A DNA stretch of 64,000 bases from contig CALUUX010000043.1 in the NCBI GenBank assembly GCA_944324085.1, positions 1 to 64,000 on the forward strand, given 5' to 3'. A model generated the notes under the pieces. The model was not told where the DNA came from. It worked only from the letters and a program-made list of their open reading frames with translations, and made no database searches. The stretch comes from an uncultured Mailhella sp. (GTDB lineage: Bacteria > Desulfobacterota > Desulfovibrionia > Desulfovibrionales > Desulfovibrionaceae). Below are positions 7,542 to 14,914 of this stretch, piece after piece (the first letter of the stretch is position 1; each line of letters starts with the position of its first letter). The position numbers were made by a program, and so were the translations under genes.

Positions 7542-8348
7542 ATGAAAAAAAAACTCGGAATCATAGGTTGCGGAGCCATGGGCCGACTTATCGGCCGCCA
7601 TGTTCTTGAGCATCTCTCCACACTCTACGAATTGACCGCCGTTTCTTCCCGCACCTCGGAACACGCGTCCGCGCTGGGCAAGGAACTTCACGTCCGCGCG
7701 CTTCCCGCCGAACGACTCATCGAAGAATGCGACATGATCGTGGAAGCCGCCAGTGCGTCAGCCATGCCCGGCATCGTCCGAAACTGCCTTGCCGCGCGCA
7801 AGGAAGTGCTGTGCCTGAGCGTGGGCGGCTTTGCCCTGGACGAATCGCTGCTTGGCGAGGTCATGGGCCAATCCACGCTGGTTCACGTTCCTTCCGGAGC
7901 CGTGGCCGGACTGGACGGCATCAGCTCGCTGAGGGAAATCGGACTGGACGATCTGTCCGTCACCACCGTCAAGCGGCCGGAAAGCCTCGGGCTGACCGAT
8001 CTGTCCGAACTTCCTTTCGCGGAAGGAATCGGCGTTTCGCCAGACGCCCGTCTGGTCTTTGACGGCTCCGCTCACGAAGCCATTCGACGCTTCCCGGCCA
8101 ACGTGAACATCGCCATCGCTCTGTCGCTGGCGGGAAACGGCTTTGAAAAAACCAAGGTGCGCCTCATCGCCGATCCCCAGGCCAAAGGAACCAGGCATCG
8201 CATCATGGCTCAAGCCGGAAACTGTTCGCTGGAAATCACCGTCGCGCCAACGCCGCTGAAGGAAAATCCCCGCAGCTCCGCGCTGGCCATGTATTCCATC
8301 CCCGCCCTGCTTCGCCAGCTCGCCAGCCCTCTCCGGCTCGCCGGCTGA
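7542..8348 (+). CDS. Aspartate-dehydrogenase-like NAD(P)-dependent oxidoreductase
   Basis: Predicted L-aspartate dehydrogenase family protein (268 aa), which interconverts aspartate and oxaloacetate/iminosuccinate with NAD(P). Residues 3-14 (KLGIIGCGAMGR) are the Rossmann nucleotide loop. HVPSGAVAGLDGI and RFPANVNIAIALSLAG are conserved family segments, the second around the catalytic histidine region. Length matches. It follows the ridA terminator and precedes a second OsmC-like gene. With the PLP enzyme and TTT transporter opposite, the true substrate may be an aspartate analogue (for example cysteate or a beta-substituted aspartate); that is inference. The ribosome site (GGTGG) is weak. 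Confidence 0.88.
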   Translation: MKKKLGIIGCGAMGRLIGRHVLEHLSTLYELTAVSSRTSEHASALGKELHVRALPAERLIEECDMIVEAASASAMPGIVRNCLAARKEVLCLSVGGFALDESLLGEVMGQSTLVHVPSGAVAGLDGISSLREIGLDDLSVTTVKRPESLGLTDLSELPFAEGIGVSPDARLVFDGSAHEAIRRFPANVNIAIALSLAGNGFEKTKVRLIADPQAKGTRHRIMAQAGNCSLEITVAPTPLKENPRSSALAMYSIPALLRQLASPLRLAG

Positions 8349-8384
8349 ACTCACCCCCACTCACTTTTCATGGAGAAACACCTC

Positions 8385-8807
8385 ATGTCTCAAGAAATCG
8401 AAGTCAGCTTCGTTCAAAAAGGCGACGTCTACACCATCCACACTGGCTCGCCCGTGCTGGGAGATATCGTCATGGACTACAGCGGTTACGCCGAAGACGC
8501 CCGCGGCGGCAACTCCTCCATTCTGCTCATTTCCGCCGCGCTCAGCTGCTTCTGCGGAAGCGTCAGAGCCGCGCTGGTGGCCAGAAACGTGCCTTTCCGT
8601 TCGCTGAAAGCCGTGGGCAAAGGCATTAAAGAAATGAACGCGCAGGGGTCCATGCGTCTCGCGTCCCTGTCCATAGACGTCGCCGTTGACCTTGACGACG
8701 AATGGCTCCCGCAGCTGGATCACTGCGCCAAAATCGTCAAGCAATGTCTCATCACCGCCTCGCTCCTTGACGGCATCAAGGTGAATCACGCCATCCACCG
8801 CGCCTGA
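8385..8807 (+). CDS. Divergent OsmC-like protein
   Basis: OsmC-fold protein (140 aa). The general OsmC pattern is visible: an N-terminal beta segment, GNSSILLISAALSCFCGSV in the place of the first cysteine helix, and LDHCAKIVKQCLI near the end. The cysteine spacing differs from the paralogue at 6526 (two extra cysteines and no CPV), so redox chemistry may differ. The start at 8385 was chosen because GGAG lies nine bases upstream. It is the last gene of the rightward unit and ends before the double hairpin at 8830-8905. Function unknown; peroxide or persulfide handling is the family-based guess. Confidence 0.75.
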   Translation: MSQEIEVSFVQKGDVYTIHTGSPVLGDIVMDYSGYAEDARGGNSSILLISAALSCFCGSVRAALVARNVPFRSLKAVGKGIKEMNAQGSMRLASLSIDVAVDLDDEWLPQLDHCAKIVKQCLITASLLDGIKVNHAIHRA

Positions 8808-8829
8808 TTTTTCCCGCGTCATACGCGTC

Positions 8830-8870
8830 AAAAGAGCCCCGGATTCAGAAAGAATCCGGGGCTCTTTTGT
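8830..8870 (+). terminator. Bidirectional terminator after the second osmC-like gene
   Basis: A near-perfect 17-base stem (8830-8846 with 8852-8868), A-rich on the left and ending in TTTTGT on the right. Its symmetry means that it can also stop leftward transcription coming from the universal stress gene. Confidence 0.88.
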
Positions 8871-8875
8871 GACTA

Positions 8876-8905
8876 AGGGCCGCGGCCGTCGACGGCCGCG
8901 GCCCT
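8876..8905. repeat. Perfect 30-base palindrome
   Basis: Arms 8876-8890 and 8891-8905 are exact reverse complements with no spacer, made almost only of G and C around a central GTCGAC. It lies between the terminator at 8830-8870 and the usp stop codon. Confidence 0.7.
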
Positions 8906-8924
8906 GAAAACAACGCGCGACGGC

Positions 8925-9392
8925 TTAGAAGTCAGGCGTGCATTCCAGACTCAGATCGTTCGGAATGACCATGACGGGAATGCGGGTCTTGCCGATGATG
9001 CTTTCGGAAGGCTTGTTGAACAGCGAACCGAACAGGCCCTTGGTGGACATGCTGCCGATGACGATAAGATCGGCGCAGTATTTGTCGATGACTCTCAGCA
9101 GCTCGTCCTCCACCTTGCCCTCGGTGAGAACGATGGTGGTGTCGAGGCCGGCGAAATGTTCGTGCACATACTTGGTGAACGCTTCTTCATTGGCCTTGCG
9201 GCTCTGCTCGATAAGCTGTTCCACCATGCTCTTGTTGCCGGTGCGGCGCAGAATGGCTTCGTTATCCGCGGCGACATGAACGAGAATCAGCTTGGCCTCG
9301 TTCTGGCGGGTGATGTCGTTGACATACTGCGCCACGTCGTCAGGGTTTTCGGAAAGGCTGATGCAGCAAACGATATTGGAAAAAACAGACAT
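8925..9392 (-). CDS. Universal stress protein (UspA family)
   Basis: Universal stress protein (155 aa), a single cytoplasmic alpha/beta nucleotide-binding-like domain. The N-terminal strand NIVCCISLSENPDD, the DLIVIGSMSTKGLFGSLFNKPSESI segment, close to the ATP-binding G-2x-G-9x-G(S/T) pattern, and the closing strand TRIPVMVI support the family. AGGAGGAGT precedes ATG at 9392. It stands alone between two convergent terminator structures and a gene-free region. The physiological role is not predictable from sequence. Confidence 0.93.
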   Translation of the reverse strand: MSVFSNIVCCISLSENPDDVAQYVNDITRQNEAKLILVHVAADNEAILRRTGNKSMVEQLIEQSRKANEEAFTKYVHEHFAGLDTTIVLTEGKVEDELLRVIDKYCADLIVIGSMSTKGLFGSLFNKPSESIIGKTRIPVMVIPNDLSLECTPDF

Positions 9393-9412
9393 GGGACTCC
9401 TCCTGTTTCATG

Positions 9413-10066
9413 ATGAACAAAATCAATGTTCGTTCGCCCTACTTTCAAGAATAGGGAAAGCGTTGTCAAGCTGATATAAAAAAAACATGTCGCCCGGAAA
9501 CGACATTCCGAAAACACGAAAAAATACGCGCTTCTCGCTCCACGCAGGAACAAGCGCGGAAAAATTTTTCCTATCCGCGCCATCACGTCAACGTTTTTTC
9601 ATTCCGTGGGGATCAGCTCGGTCGACGGAGCAGAAAAACCTTCGTCGCGACGACAAACGGCGTCTTTTCAGCCAAGCAAAACAATCTCGCTTTTTCTTTC
9701 ATAAAACTCGAGCATTACGGAACGGCTTCCGAACATTGCTCCGTTTTTTTCACACGCGTCGGGCATAAAAGGCACTTTTCTTTTTACGAATCGGTCCGCT
9801 CTCGACAGCGTCTTACGGCCCCTGGGCAAAAACGCTCATGGTTGAAATATGGGCAGGAGGACGCTCGTAGTTTCCGCCCGCTCCCCAAAAGCCGCGATCC
9901 GCCCTTGTTCAGGTCGACGCCGTTCCCCGTTTTCACGCAAACGTGACTTTGCTTTTTCCTCTTCCGCCTGGGGGAGCGTTGTGATGAACGCTTCTTACCT
10001 GCAATCGTCCCTCGCGCGACTTCAACAAAAACGCTCTTCGCGAACGGCGCAGCGCGCCATCGGGAT
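9413..10066. other. Gene-poor region; possible untranslated RNA
   Basis: There is no convincing protein-coding frame in about 650 bases. A hairpin with arms GCGCGG (9554-9559) and CCGCGC (9575-9580) encloses a GGAAAAA/TTTTTCC palindrome. A small stem (ACGGA at 9717-9721 with TCCGT at 9740-9744) followed by seven T (9744-9750) resembles a terminator for a + strand RNA. I see no known RNA family. Confidence 0.3.
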
Positions 10067-10099
10067 AAAAAAAGGCCAAGGCATTCATATACCTTGACC
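10067..10099 (-). terminator. Terminator of the tRNA-Pro gene
   Basis: On the minus strand GGTCAAGG (10099-10092) pairs with CCTTGGCC (10081-10074, one G-U), followed by seven T (10073-10067). It lies 11 bases after the tRNA CCA end. Confidence 0.8.
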
Positions 10100-10110
10100 A
10101 TATTCATCTC

Positions 10111-10185
10111 TGGTCGGGGCGACTGGATTTGAACCAGCGACTTTCTGCTCCCAAAGCAGACGCGCTACCCCTGCGCCACGCCCCG
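10111..10185 (-). tRNA. tRNA-Pro (UGG)
   Basis: A 75-base cloverleaf on the minus strand. The acceptor arms are CGGGGCG and CGCCCCG followed by A and an encoded CCA (10113-10111). The D stem is GCGC/GCGC. The anticodon stem TCTGC/GCAGA encloses the loop TTTGGGA, giving anticodon UGG with G at position 37, as expected for proline. The T arm loop is TTCAAAT. Its 5' end touches the T tract of the pal terminator, so no separate promoter fits between pal and the tRNA. Confidence 0.96.
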
Positions 10186-10221
10186 AAAAAAAGGCTGCCC
10201 TGTAGAGGACACAGGGCAGCC
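10186..10221 (-). terminator. Terminator of pal
   Basis: GGCTGCCCTGT and ACAGGGCAGCC (10211-10221 and 10193-10203) form an eleven-pair stem, followed on the minus strand by eight T (10193 down to 10186). It lies between the pal stop and the tRNA-Pro 5' end. Confidence 0.9.
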
Positions 10222-10237
10222 AGAAAATCAGCTAAGC

Positions 10238-10726
10238 TTAGCGAGCGATGACGTTGAAGTCGTCACGACGGTTCTTAGCCCACACAGCTTCACCGGTACC
10301 TTCAACGGCGGGACGTTCCTTGCCGTAGGAGATGATGTCGAGCTGTTCGGCGGGCACGCCGAGACGGATCATGTATTCATAGGCAGCGCGGGCACGACGT
10401 TCGCCGAGGGCGAGGTTGTATTCCTGGGTGCCACGGGCGTCGCAGTTGCCTTCGATGCGCACGCGGATGGAAGGATACTGCTTCATGAGTTCAGCCTTCT
10501 GCTGCAGCATGTCGCGATATTCAGCCTTGATGTCGTACTTGTCGAAGTCGAAGTACACGACACCGTCAGTGATCTGCTGAGCGGCGGCGTCAATAGCGGA
10601 AGAAGAAGAGGCCACGGGAGCGGGTTCCACGTTTTCCACTTCAGCGTTCTTCTTAGCGCAGCCAGCGCCCATGCCGAGAGCCAGAGCCAGAACCATAACC
10701 AGGCCAAAAGACTTCAGAGACTTCAT
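10238..10726 (-). CDS. pal: Peptidoglycan-associated lipoprotein Pal
   Basis: Outer-membrane lipoprotein of the Tol-Pal envelope system (162 aa). The signal peptide ends in the lipobox region LGMGAGC, with Cys23 as the lipidated residue. After a linker of Pro, Ala and Ser, an OmpA-type peptidoglycan-binding domain fills residues 55-160 (VYFDFDKYDIK, IRIEGNCDARGTQEYNLALG in close form, and GERRARAAYEYMIRLGV), with the Asp and Arg that contact diaminopimelate. It follows tolB and has its own promoter (10828-10855) and an excellent ribosome site (AGGAGG). Confidence 0.97.
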   Translation of the reverse strand: MKSLKSFGLVMVLALALGMGAGCAKKNAEVENVEPAPVASSSSAIDAAAQQITDGVVYFDFDKYDIKAEYRDMLQQKAELMKQYPSIRVRIEGNCDARGTQEYNLALGERRARAAYEYMIRLGVPAEQLDIISYGKERPAVEGTGEAVWAKNRRDDFNVIAR

Positions 10727-10827
10727 GATAACTCCTCCTGAGAGTTAAGTCATAATATTTCTCTCTCCTCGCTCTTCCCTCTTATATAGAGCTCGGAAAG
10801 AAAACTGCACTTATCGGGCAGAACGGC

Positions 10828-10855
10828 ATATTACCCTCGCCCCTAGGGATGTCAA
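10828..10855 (-). promoter_or_regulatory. Promoter of pal
   Basis: Minus strand TTGACA (10855-10850), a 16-base spacer, then TAATAT (10833-10828). It lies in the tolB-pal gap and allows pal to be expressed more strongly than tolB. Confidence 0.65.
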
Positions 10856-10895
10856 GCTCGCAAGGGGGGGATTTTGCCAAGAAATTTAAATTATT

Positions 10896-12215
10896 TTACT
10901 TTCCCCAGCTCGGGAACGAGGCGTTCCCCGGTCCGGTGGGCACATGTTTGGCCTCGCCGCCGTGACGCGTCGTCAGATAAATCTGGGAAGAACCGCTCCT
11001 TGTGGAAGTGAACGCCACGAAATAGCTGTCAGGCGCGAAAGCGGGCTGCTCGTCTCTGCCGGGGCCGAAAGAAATCTGCTGATCGGTGCCCGTCACCATG
11101 TCATGCACGAAAATGCGGAACCCGGAAGGCGTCGCCTTGGTATAAGCGATGAGCGTGCCGTCAGGGCTGATGCAGGGTTCGGAGTTGTAGGAACCGTCCA
11201 TGCTCACGCGAGAAACGGTGCCGGTGGAGAAATCCTTCAGGAACACCTGCGGACTGCCGAGACGGCTGGACGTAAAGGCCATTTTGGTGCCCGTGGCGTC
11301 AAAGGAAGGAGAAACGTTGATGGCCGAACTCTGTTCCAGAGGCCGTTCCCGCTGGAACTGACGATTCAGCAGAAAAATGTCGGGATAATGTCCGGTGGAA
11401 AGGCTCACCGCCACGCGGTTGTCGGGCAGGAAGCAGGGACCGATGACCGTATTTCCGGGGAAACGCACGCGCTTGACCGTATTGCTCAGCCGATCCCACA
11501 CGCCAAGCGCGTGAGTGCTGTCGTCTATGTGGCTGAACACCACGTAGCGGCCGTCGGGCGACCACGAAGGAGACATGGCCGCGCCGGGAATGTTGGTGAC
11601 CTGACGCAGATCGCGACCGGTGGCGCGCACCACCCACACGTCACGTTTGCGGCCGTTGCCCTTCACAAAAGCCAGCGAACTGCTGAAAAAGCCTCTCGCG
11701 CCGGTCAACGCGGCCATGAGGTCGTCGCAGAAGCGATCCGCCACGTTGGGCACCTCGGCATGAGTCACGCCAGAATACGCATTGCCGAACACGAACTTGC
11801 CGGAATAGGTTTCAAACACGCGAAGTTCCACGGTGGAATTTTCCCGGTCGCCGGAAGGCCAGTGCGCCGTAACCAGCAGGTCGGCCCCGGCGATCTGAAA
11901 ACGACGGAAATCCACGTCGGCCCCCTGCCAGGCGGAAAGCACCGTGCCGCCGAGCACGGCGGAAGACGGAATGAGCTGCATGAACGGCAGGAAGTTGAGA
12001 TCGGCGACGATGGCGTCGTTCAATTCCGCGCCGAGCGCGGTGGCGCGCTGTCCGGGAGCGGTAAGAGGCGACGCCATGGACAGCTTGATCTGATTCTGTC
12101 CGGGGCCGTAAATGTCCACCATGGTCGCAGCCTGAGCCTGCCCCGCGAAAAGCAACGTCAGCACCAGCAGAGAAACCACGCGGACGCTATGAAAAAAATG
12201 AAAGATCTTACGCAT
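10896..12215 (-). CDS. tolB: Tol-Pal system beta-propeller protein TolB
   Basis: Periplasmic TolB (439 aa). A Sec signal (VVSLLVLTLLFAGQAQA) precedes an N-terminal alpha/beta domain and a C-terminal six-bladed propeller, seen as repeats such as WSPDGRYVVFSH, SPDGTLIAYTKATPSGFRI and FAPDSYFVAFTSTRSGSSQIY. TolB links Pal to the inner-membrane TolQRA complex. Start 12215 was chosen because AAGGGTG lies just upstream and the signal peptide begins there. tolQRA are not in the window; the gene upstream (a GIY-YIG protein) is separated by a terminator. Confidence 0.95.
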   Translation of the reverse strand: MRKIFHFFHSVRVVSLLVLTLLFAGQAQAATMVDIYGPGQNQIKLSMASPLTAPGQRATALGAELNDAIVADLNFLPFMQLIPSSAVLGGTVLSAWQGADVDFRRFQIAGADLLVTAHWPSGDRENSTVELRVFETYSGKFVFGNAYSGVTHAEVPNVADRFCDDLMAALTGARGFFSSSLAFVKGNGRKRDVWVVRATGRDLRQVTNIPGAAMSPSWSPDGRYVVFSHIDDSTHALGVWDRLSNTVKRVRFPGNTVIGPCFLPDNRVAVSLSTGHYPDIFLLNRQFQRERPLEQSSAINVSPSFDATGTKMAFTSSRLGSPQVFLKDFSTGTVSRVSMDGSYNSEPCISPDGTLIAYTKATPSGFRIFVHDMVTGTDQQISFGPGRDEQPAFAPDSYFVAFTSTRSGSSQIYLTTRHGGEAKHVPTGPGNASFPSWGK

Positions 12216-12352
12216 ATGACACCCTTGAATGAATTGCGTGATCATCCGGTTTCCCGGCTGATCGAGGGAGGCTACGAGCATATTCCCGCGCGTCTTCGCG
12301 GTCAAGTGCGGAGGAACGAACATTTCTGACGGTTCCGTGCGGCGCGTTCCAC

Positions 12353-12382
12353 AAAAAAAGCCCCTTCCTTTAGGAAAGAGCT
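12353..12382 (-). terminator. Terminator of the crcB-GIY-YIG unit
   Basis: Ten-pair stem with three G-U pairs (12382-12373 with 12368-12359), loop TAAA, followed on the minus strand by seven T. It directly follows the stop codon at 12384. Confidence 0.8.
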
Positions 12383-12383
12383 C

Positions 12384-12665
12384 TTATCGGTCTCCCTGTT
12401 CCGCCTCCGCCCGCGCCGACGTCAGAGCGTCCAGCTTGCGGGCTCGGGGCAATCTTTTCACCGTTCTCTCCAGCCTTGCGGCCTGCCCTCTGTCCAGACC
12501 GCCGGCGCAGGCCAGAAGCGTCACCGGCCTTCGGCCCCTGGTGTATTTCGCCCCTCCGGCGATAACGCCGTTATGCATGGCCACCCGCCGAGCCACATCG
12601 GTGGTCATGCCGCAATACAGCGTTCCGTCGGAGCAGCGCAGAAGATAAACGCTCCACCGCGTCAC
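12384..12665 (-). CDS. GIY-YIG domain protein, YhbQ-like
   Basis: Small single-domain GIY-YIG protein (93 aa). [20 protein letters not shown] contains the VYLL and LYCG pair that corresponds to GIY/YIG, followed by [10 protein letters not shown] with the catalytic-site arginine and [15 protein letters not shown]. Members resemble the nuclease domain of UvrC, but their biological role is mostly unknown. I set the start at GTG 12665, which overlaps the stop of the upstream crcB gene (GTGA), suggesting coupled translation; longer frames lack family sequence. Confidence 0.85.
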   Translation of the reverse strand: MTRWSVYLLRCSDGTLYCGMTTDVARRVAMHNGVIAGGAKYTRGRRPVTLLACAGGLDRGQAARLERTVKRLPRARKLDALTSARAEAEQGDR

Positions 12666-13063
12666 GCCTTTTTCTCCGCGCGAGGCGCGCCCAGCGTCCA
12701 GCCGAGTCCGGCCAGCCCTATGCACAGGGCGGCGTTCAGCCCCACGTTCAACACCGCAAACATCGCATGATCCGCGCCCCAGAGCAGCGCGGTGTCGAGA
12801 GCGAAGGATGAAAAGGTGGTGAATCCGCCGAAAAAGCCCGTGGACAGAAAAGCGACGGTCGTAGGATACCCATGCTTGACGCGCGACGCCACGCCCAAAA
12901 GAAGCCCAAGCAAAAAAGAACCCGTCATGTTGACGCATAAAATGCCCAGAGGAAAAATTACGCCCATGCCCGTCATGACCAGTCGACTCAGTTCCACTCG
13001 GCATACCGCGCCGAGCGCGCCGCCGACGCACACCGCCGCTACCTGCTTTACAAATTGCGTCAT
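12662..13063 (-). CDS. crcB: Fluoride channel CrcB/Fluc, copy 1
   Basis: Small four-helix membrane protein (133 aa) of the CrcB/Fluc family, which exports fluoride as a dual-topology dimer. Motifs are [14 protein letters not shown] near the N-terminus, [18 protein letters not shown] (the conserved Asn in TM2) and [17 protein letters not shown], the phenylalanine and Na+-site segment of TM3. A second copy lies 91 bases upstream on the same strand. It overlaps the GIY-YIG gene by four bases. Confidence 0.95.
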   Translation of the reverse strand: MTQFVKQVAAVCVGGALGAVCRVELSRLVMTGMGVIFPLGILCVNMTGSFLLGLLLGVASRVKHGYPTTVAFLSTGFFGGFTTFSSFALDTALLWGADHAMFAVLNVGLNAALCIGLAGLGWTLGAPRAEKKA

Positions 13064-13154
13064 GTCATTTCCTTTCGCGCCGTCAGAAAACTACGCGCCT
13101 TCCTCCGACGCTTCCCGCGCCTTCACCGCGCGGCCCCAAAATCGCCCAGTCCGC

Positions 13155-13514
13155 CTATGACACGCGAAACGCGGTCAGCGCGAACGCCGCCGCGCCGAGT
13201 CCGAAAACCATGTTCAACAGCACGTTGGCGACGCCCTTTCCCCCATAGCCCTGCTGAAAAAGGCGAAAGCTGTCCAGGGAAAACGTGGAAAACGTCGTGA
13301 GCGCGCCGCAGAAGCCCTGCAGAATGAACTCCGACAACAACCCGGACGGCTGCGAGGCGTACACGCCGCCTATGACAAAGCAGCCGACGACATTGACAAG
13401 GAGCGTTCCCACAGGAAAGGAAGGCCCAAAAACGGCCGCGGCAAACATTCCCGCCAGATAACGGCACAGCGCGCCGAGCGCGCCGCCCGCCGCAACGAAC
13501 AACACAGCAAGCAT
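13155..13514 (-). CDS. crcB: Fluoride channel CrcB/Fluc, copy 2
   Basis: Second CrcB/Fluc protein (119 aa) with the same hallmarks: GGALGALCRYLAG, TLLVNVVGCFVIGG and QGFCGALTTFSTFSLDSF. The start at 13514 follows GGGGGA; a longer frame would add 23 unlikely residues. Tandem crcB genes can encode two halves of a heterodimeric channel in some bacteria; whether these two pair with each other or form separate homodimers cannot be told. No fluoride riboswitch was recognised upstream. Confidence 0.94.
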   Translation of the reverse strand: MLAVLFVAAGGALGALCRYLAGMFAAAVFGPSFPVGTLLVNVVGCFVIGGVYASQPSGLLSEFILQGFCGALTTFSTFSLDSFRLFQQGYGGKGVANVLLNMVFGLGAAAFALTAFRVS

Positions 13515-13652
13515 ACGTTTTCCCCCAGGGGGCAGAGGATCCGAAGTTTCGGCGGGCTTGTCAATGCCCCGCCGCTTCCGCAACGCGACGAATCTCCAGA
13601 ATCCGCCTTTCCATACTCTCGTCCGGGCGCGAGCCCTTTCCCCGACAACGGG

Positions 13653-13681
13653 GCGACGCTTGTTCTTCGCGCCGCCCCATG
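13653..13681 (-). terminator. Possible stem after amt
   Basis: Ten-pair GC-rich stem with one G-U, GGGGCGGCGC with GCGTCGCCCC on the minus strand, just after the amt stop. It lacks a T tract, so termination is uncertain. Confidence 0.35.
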
Positions 13682-13687
13682 GCTCGA

Positions 13688-14902
13688 TCAGAGTCTGTAC
13701 GCCGATTCCCCGTGCAAAGCCTCATCGAGGCCTTCCAGTTCCTGTTCGTAACTCACGCGGATGGGACCGAAATGGCTAATGACCTTAAGAATGATCCAGG
13801 TAGCCCCAAAAGACCACGCCGCCACCACCACGATGCCGAGCATCTGCAAAAAGAACTGCTCCACGCCGGCCTGAACATGGTTGATGGCCGCCGACGCGAA
13901 CACGCCCACCAGCAGGGATCCGGTAAGACCGCCCATGCCGTGAGCGCGCCAGACTTCGAGCGCGTCGTCGAAGTGCAGTCTGGCCTGCACGCACTTGGCG
14001 TAGTAACACACCGCGGCTCCCGCCGCGCCGATGAGAATGGCCGCCCACGGCGGAACATAGCCCGCGCACGGCGTGATGGTGGCCAGGCCCGCCACTGCGC
14101 CTACCAGAACGCCGGAGAACGACGGACGCTTGGAGGCGTGCCAGTCAAGGAACATCCAGACGAGCATGGCGATGGATCCGGCAATGGTGGTGTTGGTAAA
14201 CGCGTAGGCGGCGAGACCGTCTCCGGCGTAGGCTCCGCCCGCGTTGAACCCAAACCAGCCGAACCACAGCAGTCCCGCGCCCACGGCCACGAGCGGCAAA
14301 TTGTTGGGTTCGGGATGCTCGCCGGGCGCCACGTCGTCACGCGGTCCGAAGAACAGCACCGTGGACAAAGCCGCAAAACCGGCGTTCACATGCACCACGA
14401 TGCCGCCCGCGAAGTCCACCACGCCGAGTCGGGACAAAAAGCCTCCGCCCCATATCCAGTGACAGGCCGGAATATAAACGAATATCATCCACAGCACCAG
14501 AAACTGAAGATAGCCGCGAAAGTTGAACCGTCCGGCAAACGCCCCCGTAATGAGCGCGGGAGTGATGATGGCGAACATGAGCTGATAGGCGAAAAACAGC
14601 AGGAACGGCACCGTGGTCGCGTAATCGGGACTGGGCGCGGCTCCCACCTTGTCCAGGCCGAAGTGATAGGTTATGTCGCCGATCACGCCGCCGACGTCCG
14701 GTCCGAACGCAAGGCTGAATCCGCCGAATATCCAGATGACGGCGATGACGCCCATGGAAATGAAACTCTGCATCATGATGGTGAGCACATTTTTGCGACG
14801 CACGAGTCCGCCGTAGAAAAAGGCAAGACCCGGGGTCATGAGACAGACCAGTGCCGTGCACAGCAGAATAAACGCGGTATCTCCAGAATCGACCGGATAC
14901 AT
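13688..14902 (-). CDS. amt: Ammonium transporter Amt
   Basis: Inner-membrane ammonium channel (404 aa, about eleven transmembrane helices). Diagnostic segments are FFYGGLVRRKNVL, DFAGGIVVHVNAGFAAL, with the first pore histidine, and the closing MGGLTGSLLVGVFAS, with the second pore histidine in the HGMGG context. It is the last gene of the urease operon, twelve bases after the urea channel gene, so it probably recaptures or balances ammonium made from urea. No GlnK/PII gene lies next to it in the window, which is less usual for amt. Confidence 0.97.
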   Translation of the reverse strand: MYPVDSGDTAFILLCTALVCLMTPGLAFFYGGLVRRKNVLTIMMQSFISMGVIAVIWIFGGFSLAFGPDVGGVIGDITYHFGLDKVGAAPSPDYATTVPFLLFFAYQLMFAIITPALITGAFAGRFNFRGYLQFLVLWMIFVYIPACHWIWGGGFLSRLGVVDFAGGIVVHVNAGFAALSTVLFFGPRDDVAPGEHPEPNNLPLVAVGAGLLWFGWFGFNAGGAYAGDGLAAYAFTNTTIAGSIAMLVWMFLDWHASKRPSFSGVLVGAVAGLATITPCAGYVPPWAAILIGAAGAAVCYYAKCVQARLHFDDALEVWRAHGMGGLTGSLLVGVFASAAINHVQAGVEQFFLQMLGIVVVAAWSFGATWIILKVISHFGPIRVSYEQELEGLDEALHGESAYRL

Positions 14903-14914
14903 AGAACACCCCCG

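Noticed and set aside
9849-10097. Short frames in the gene-poor region
   Set aside because: Arg/Ser-rich, without a family, and running into the tRNA terminator.
13515-13687. Fluoride riboswitch upstream of crcB
   Set aside because: I looked for the conserved fluoride aptamer segments and found none.
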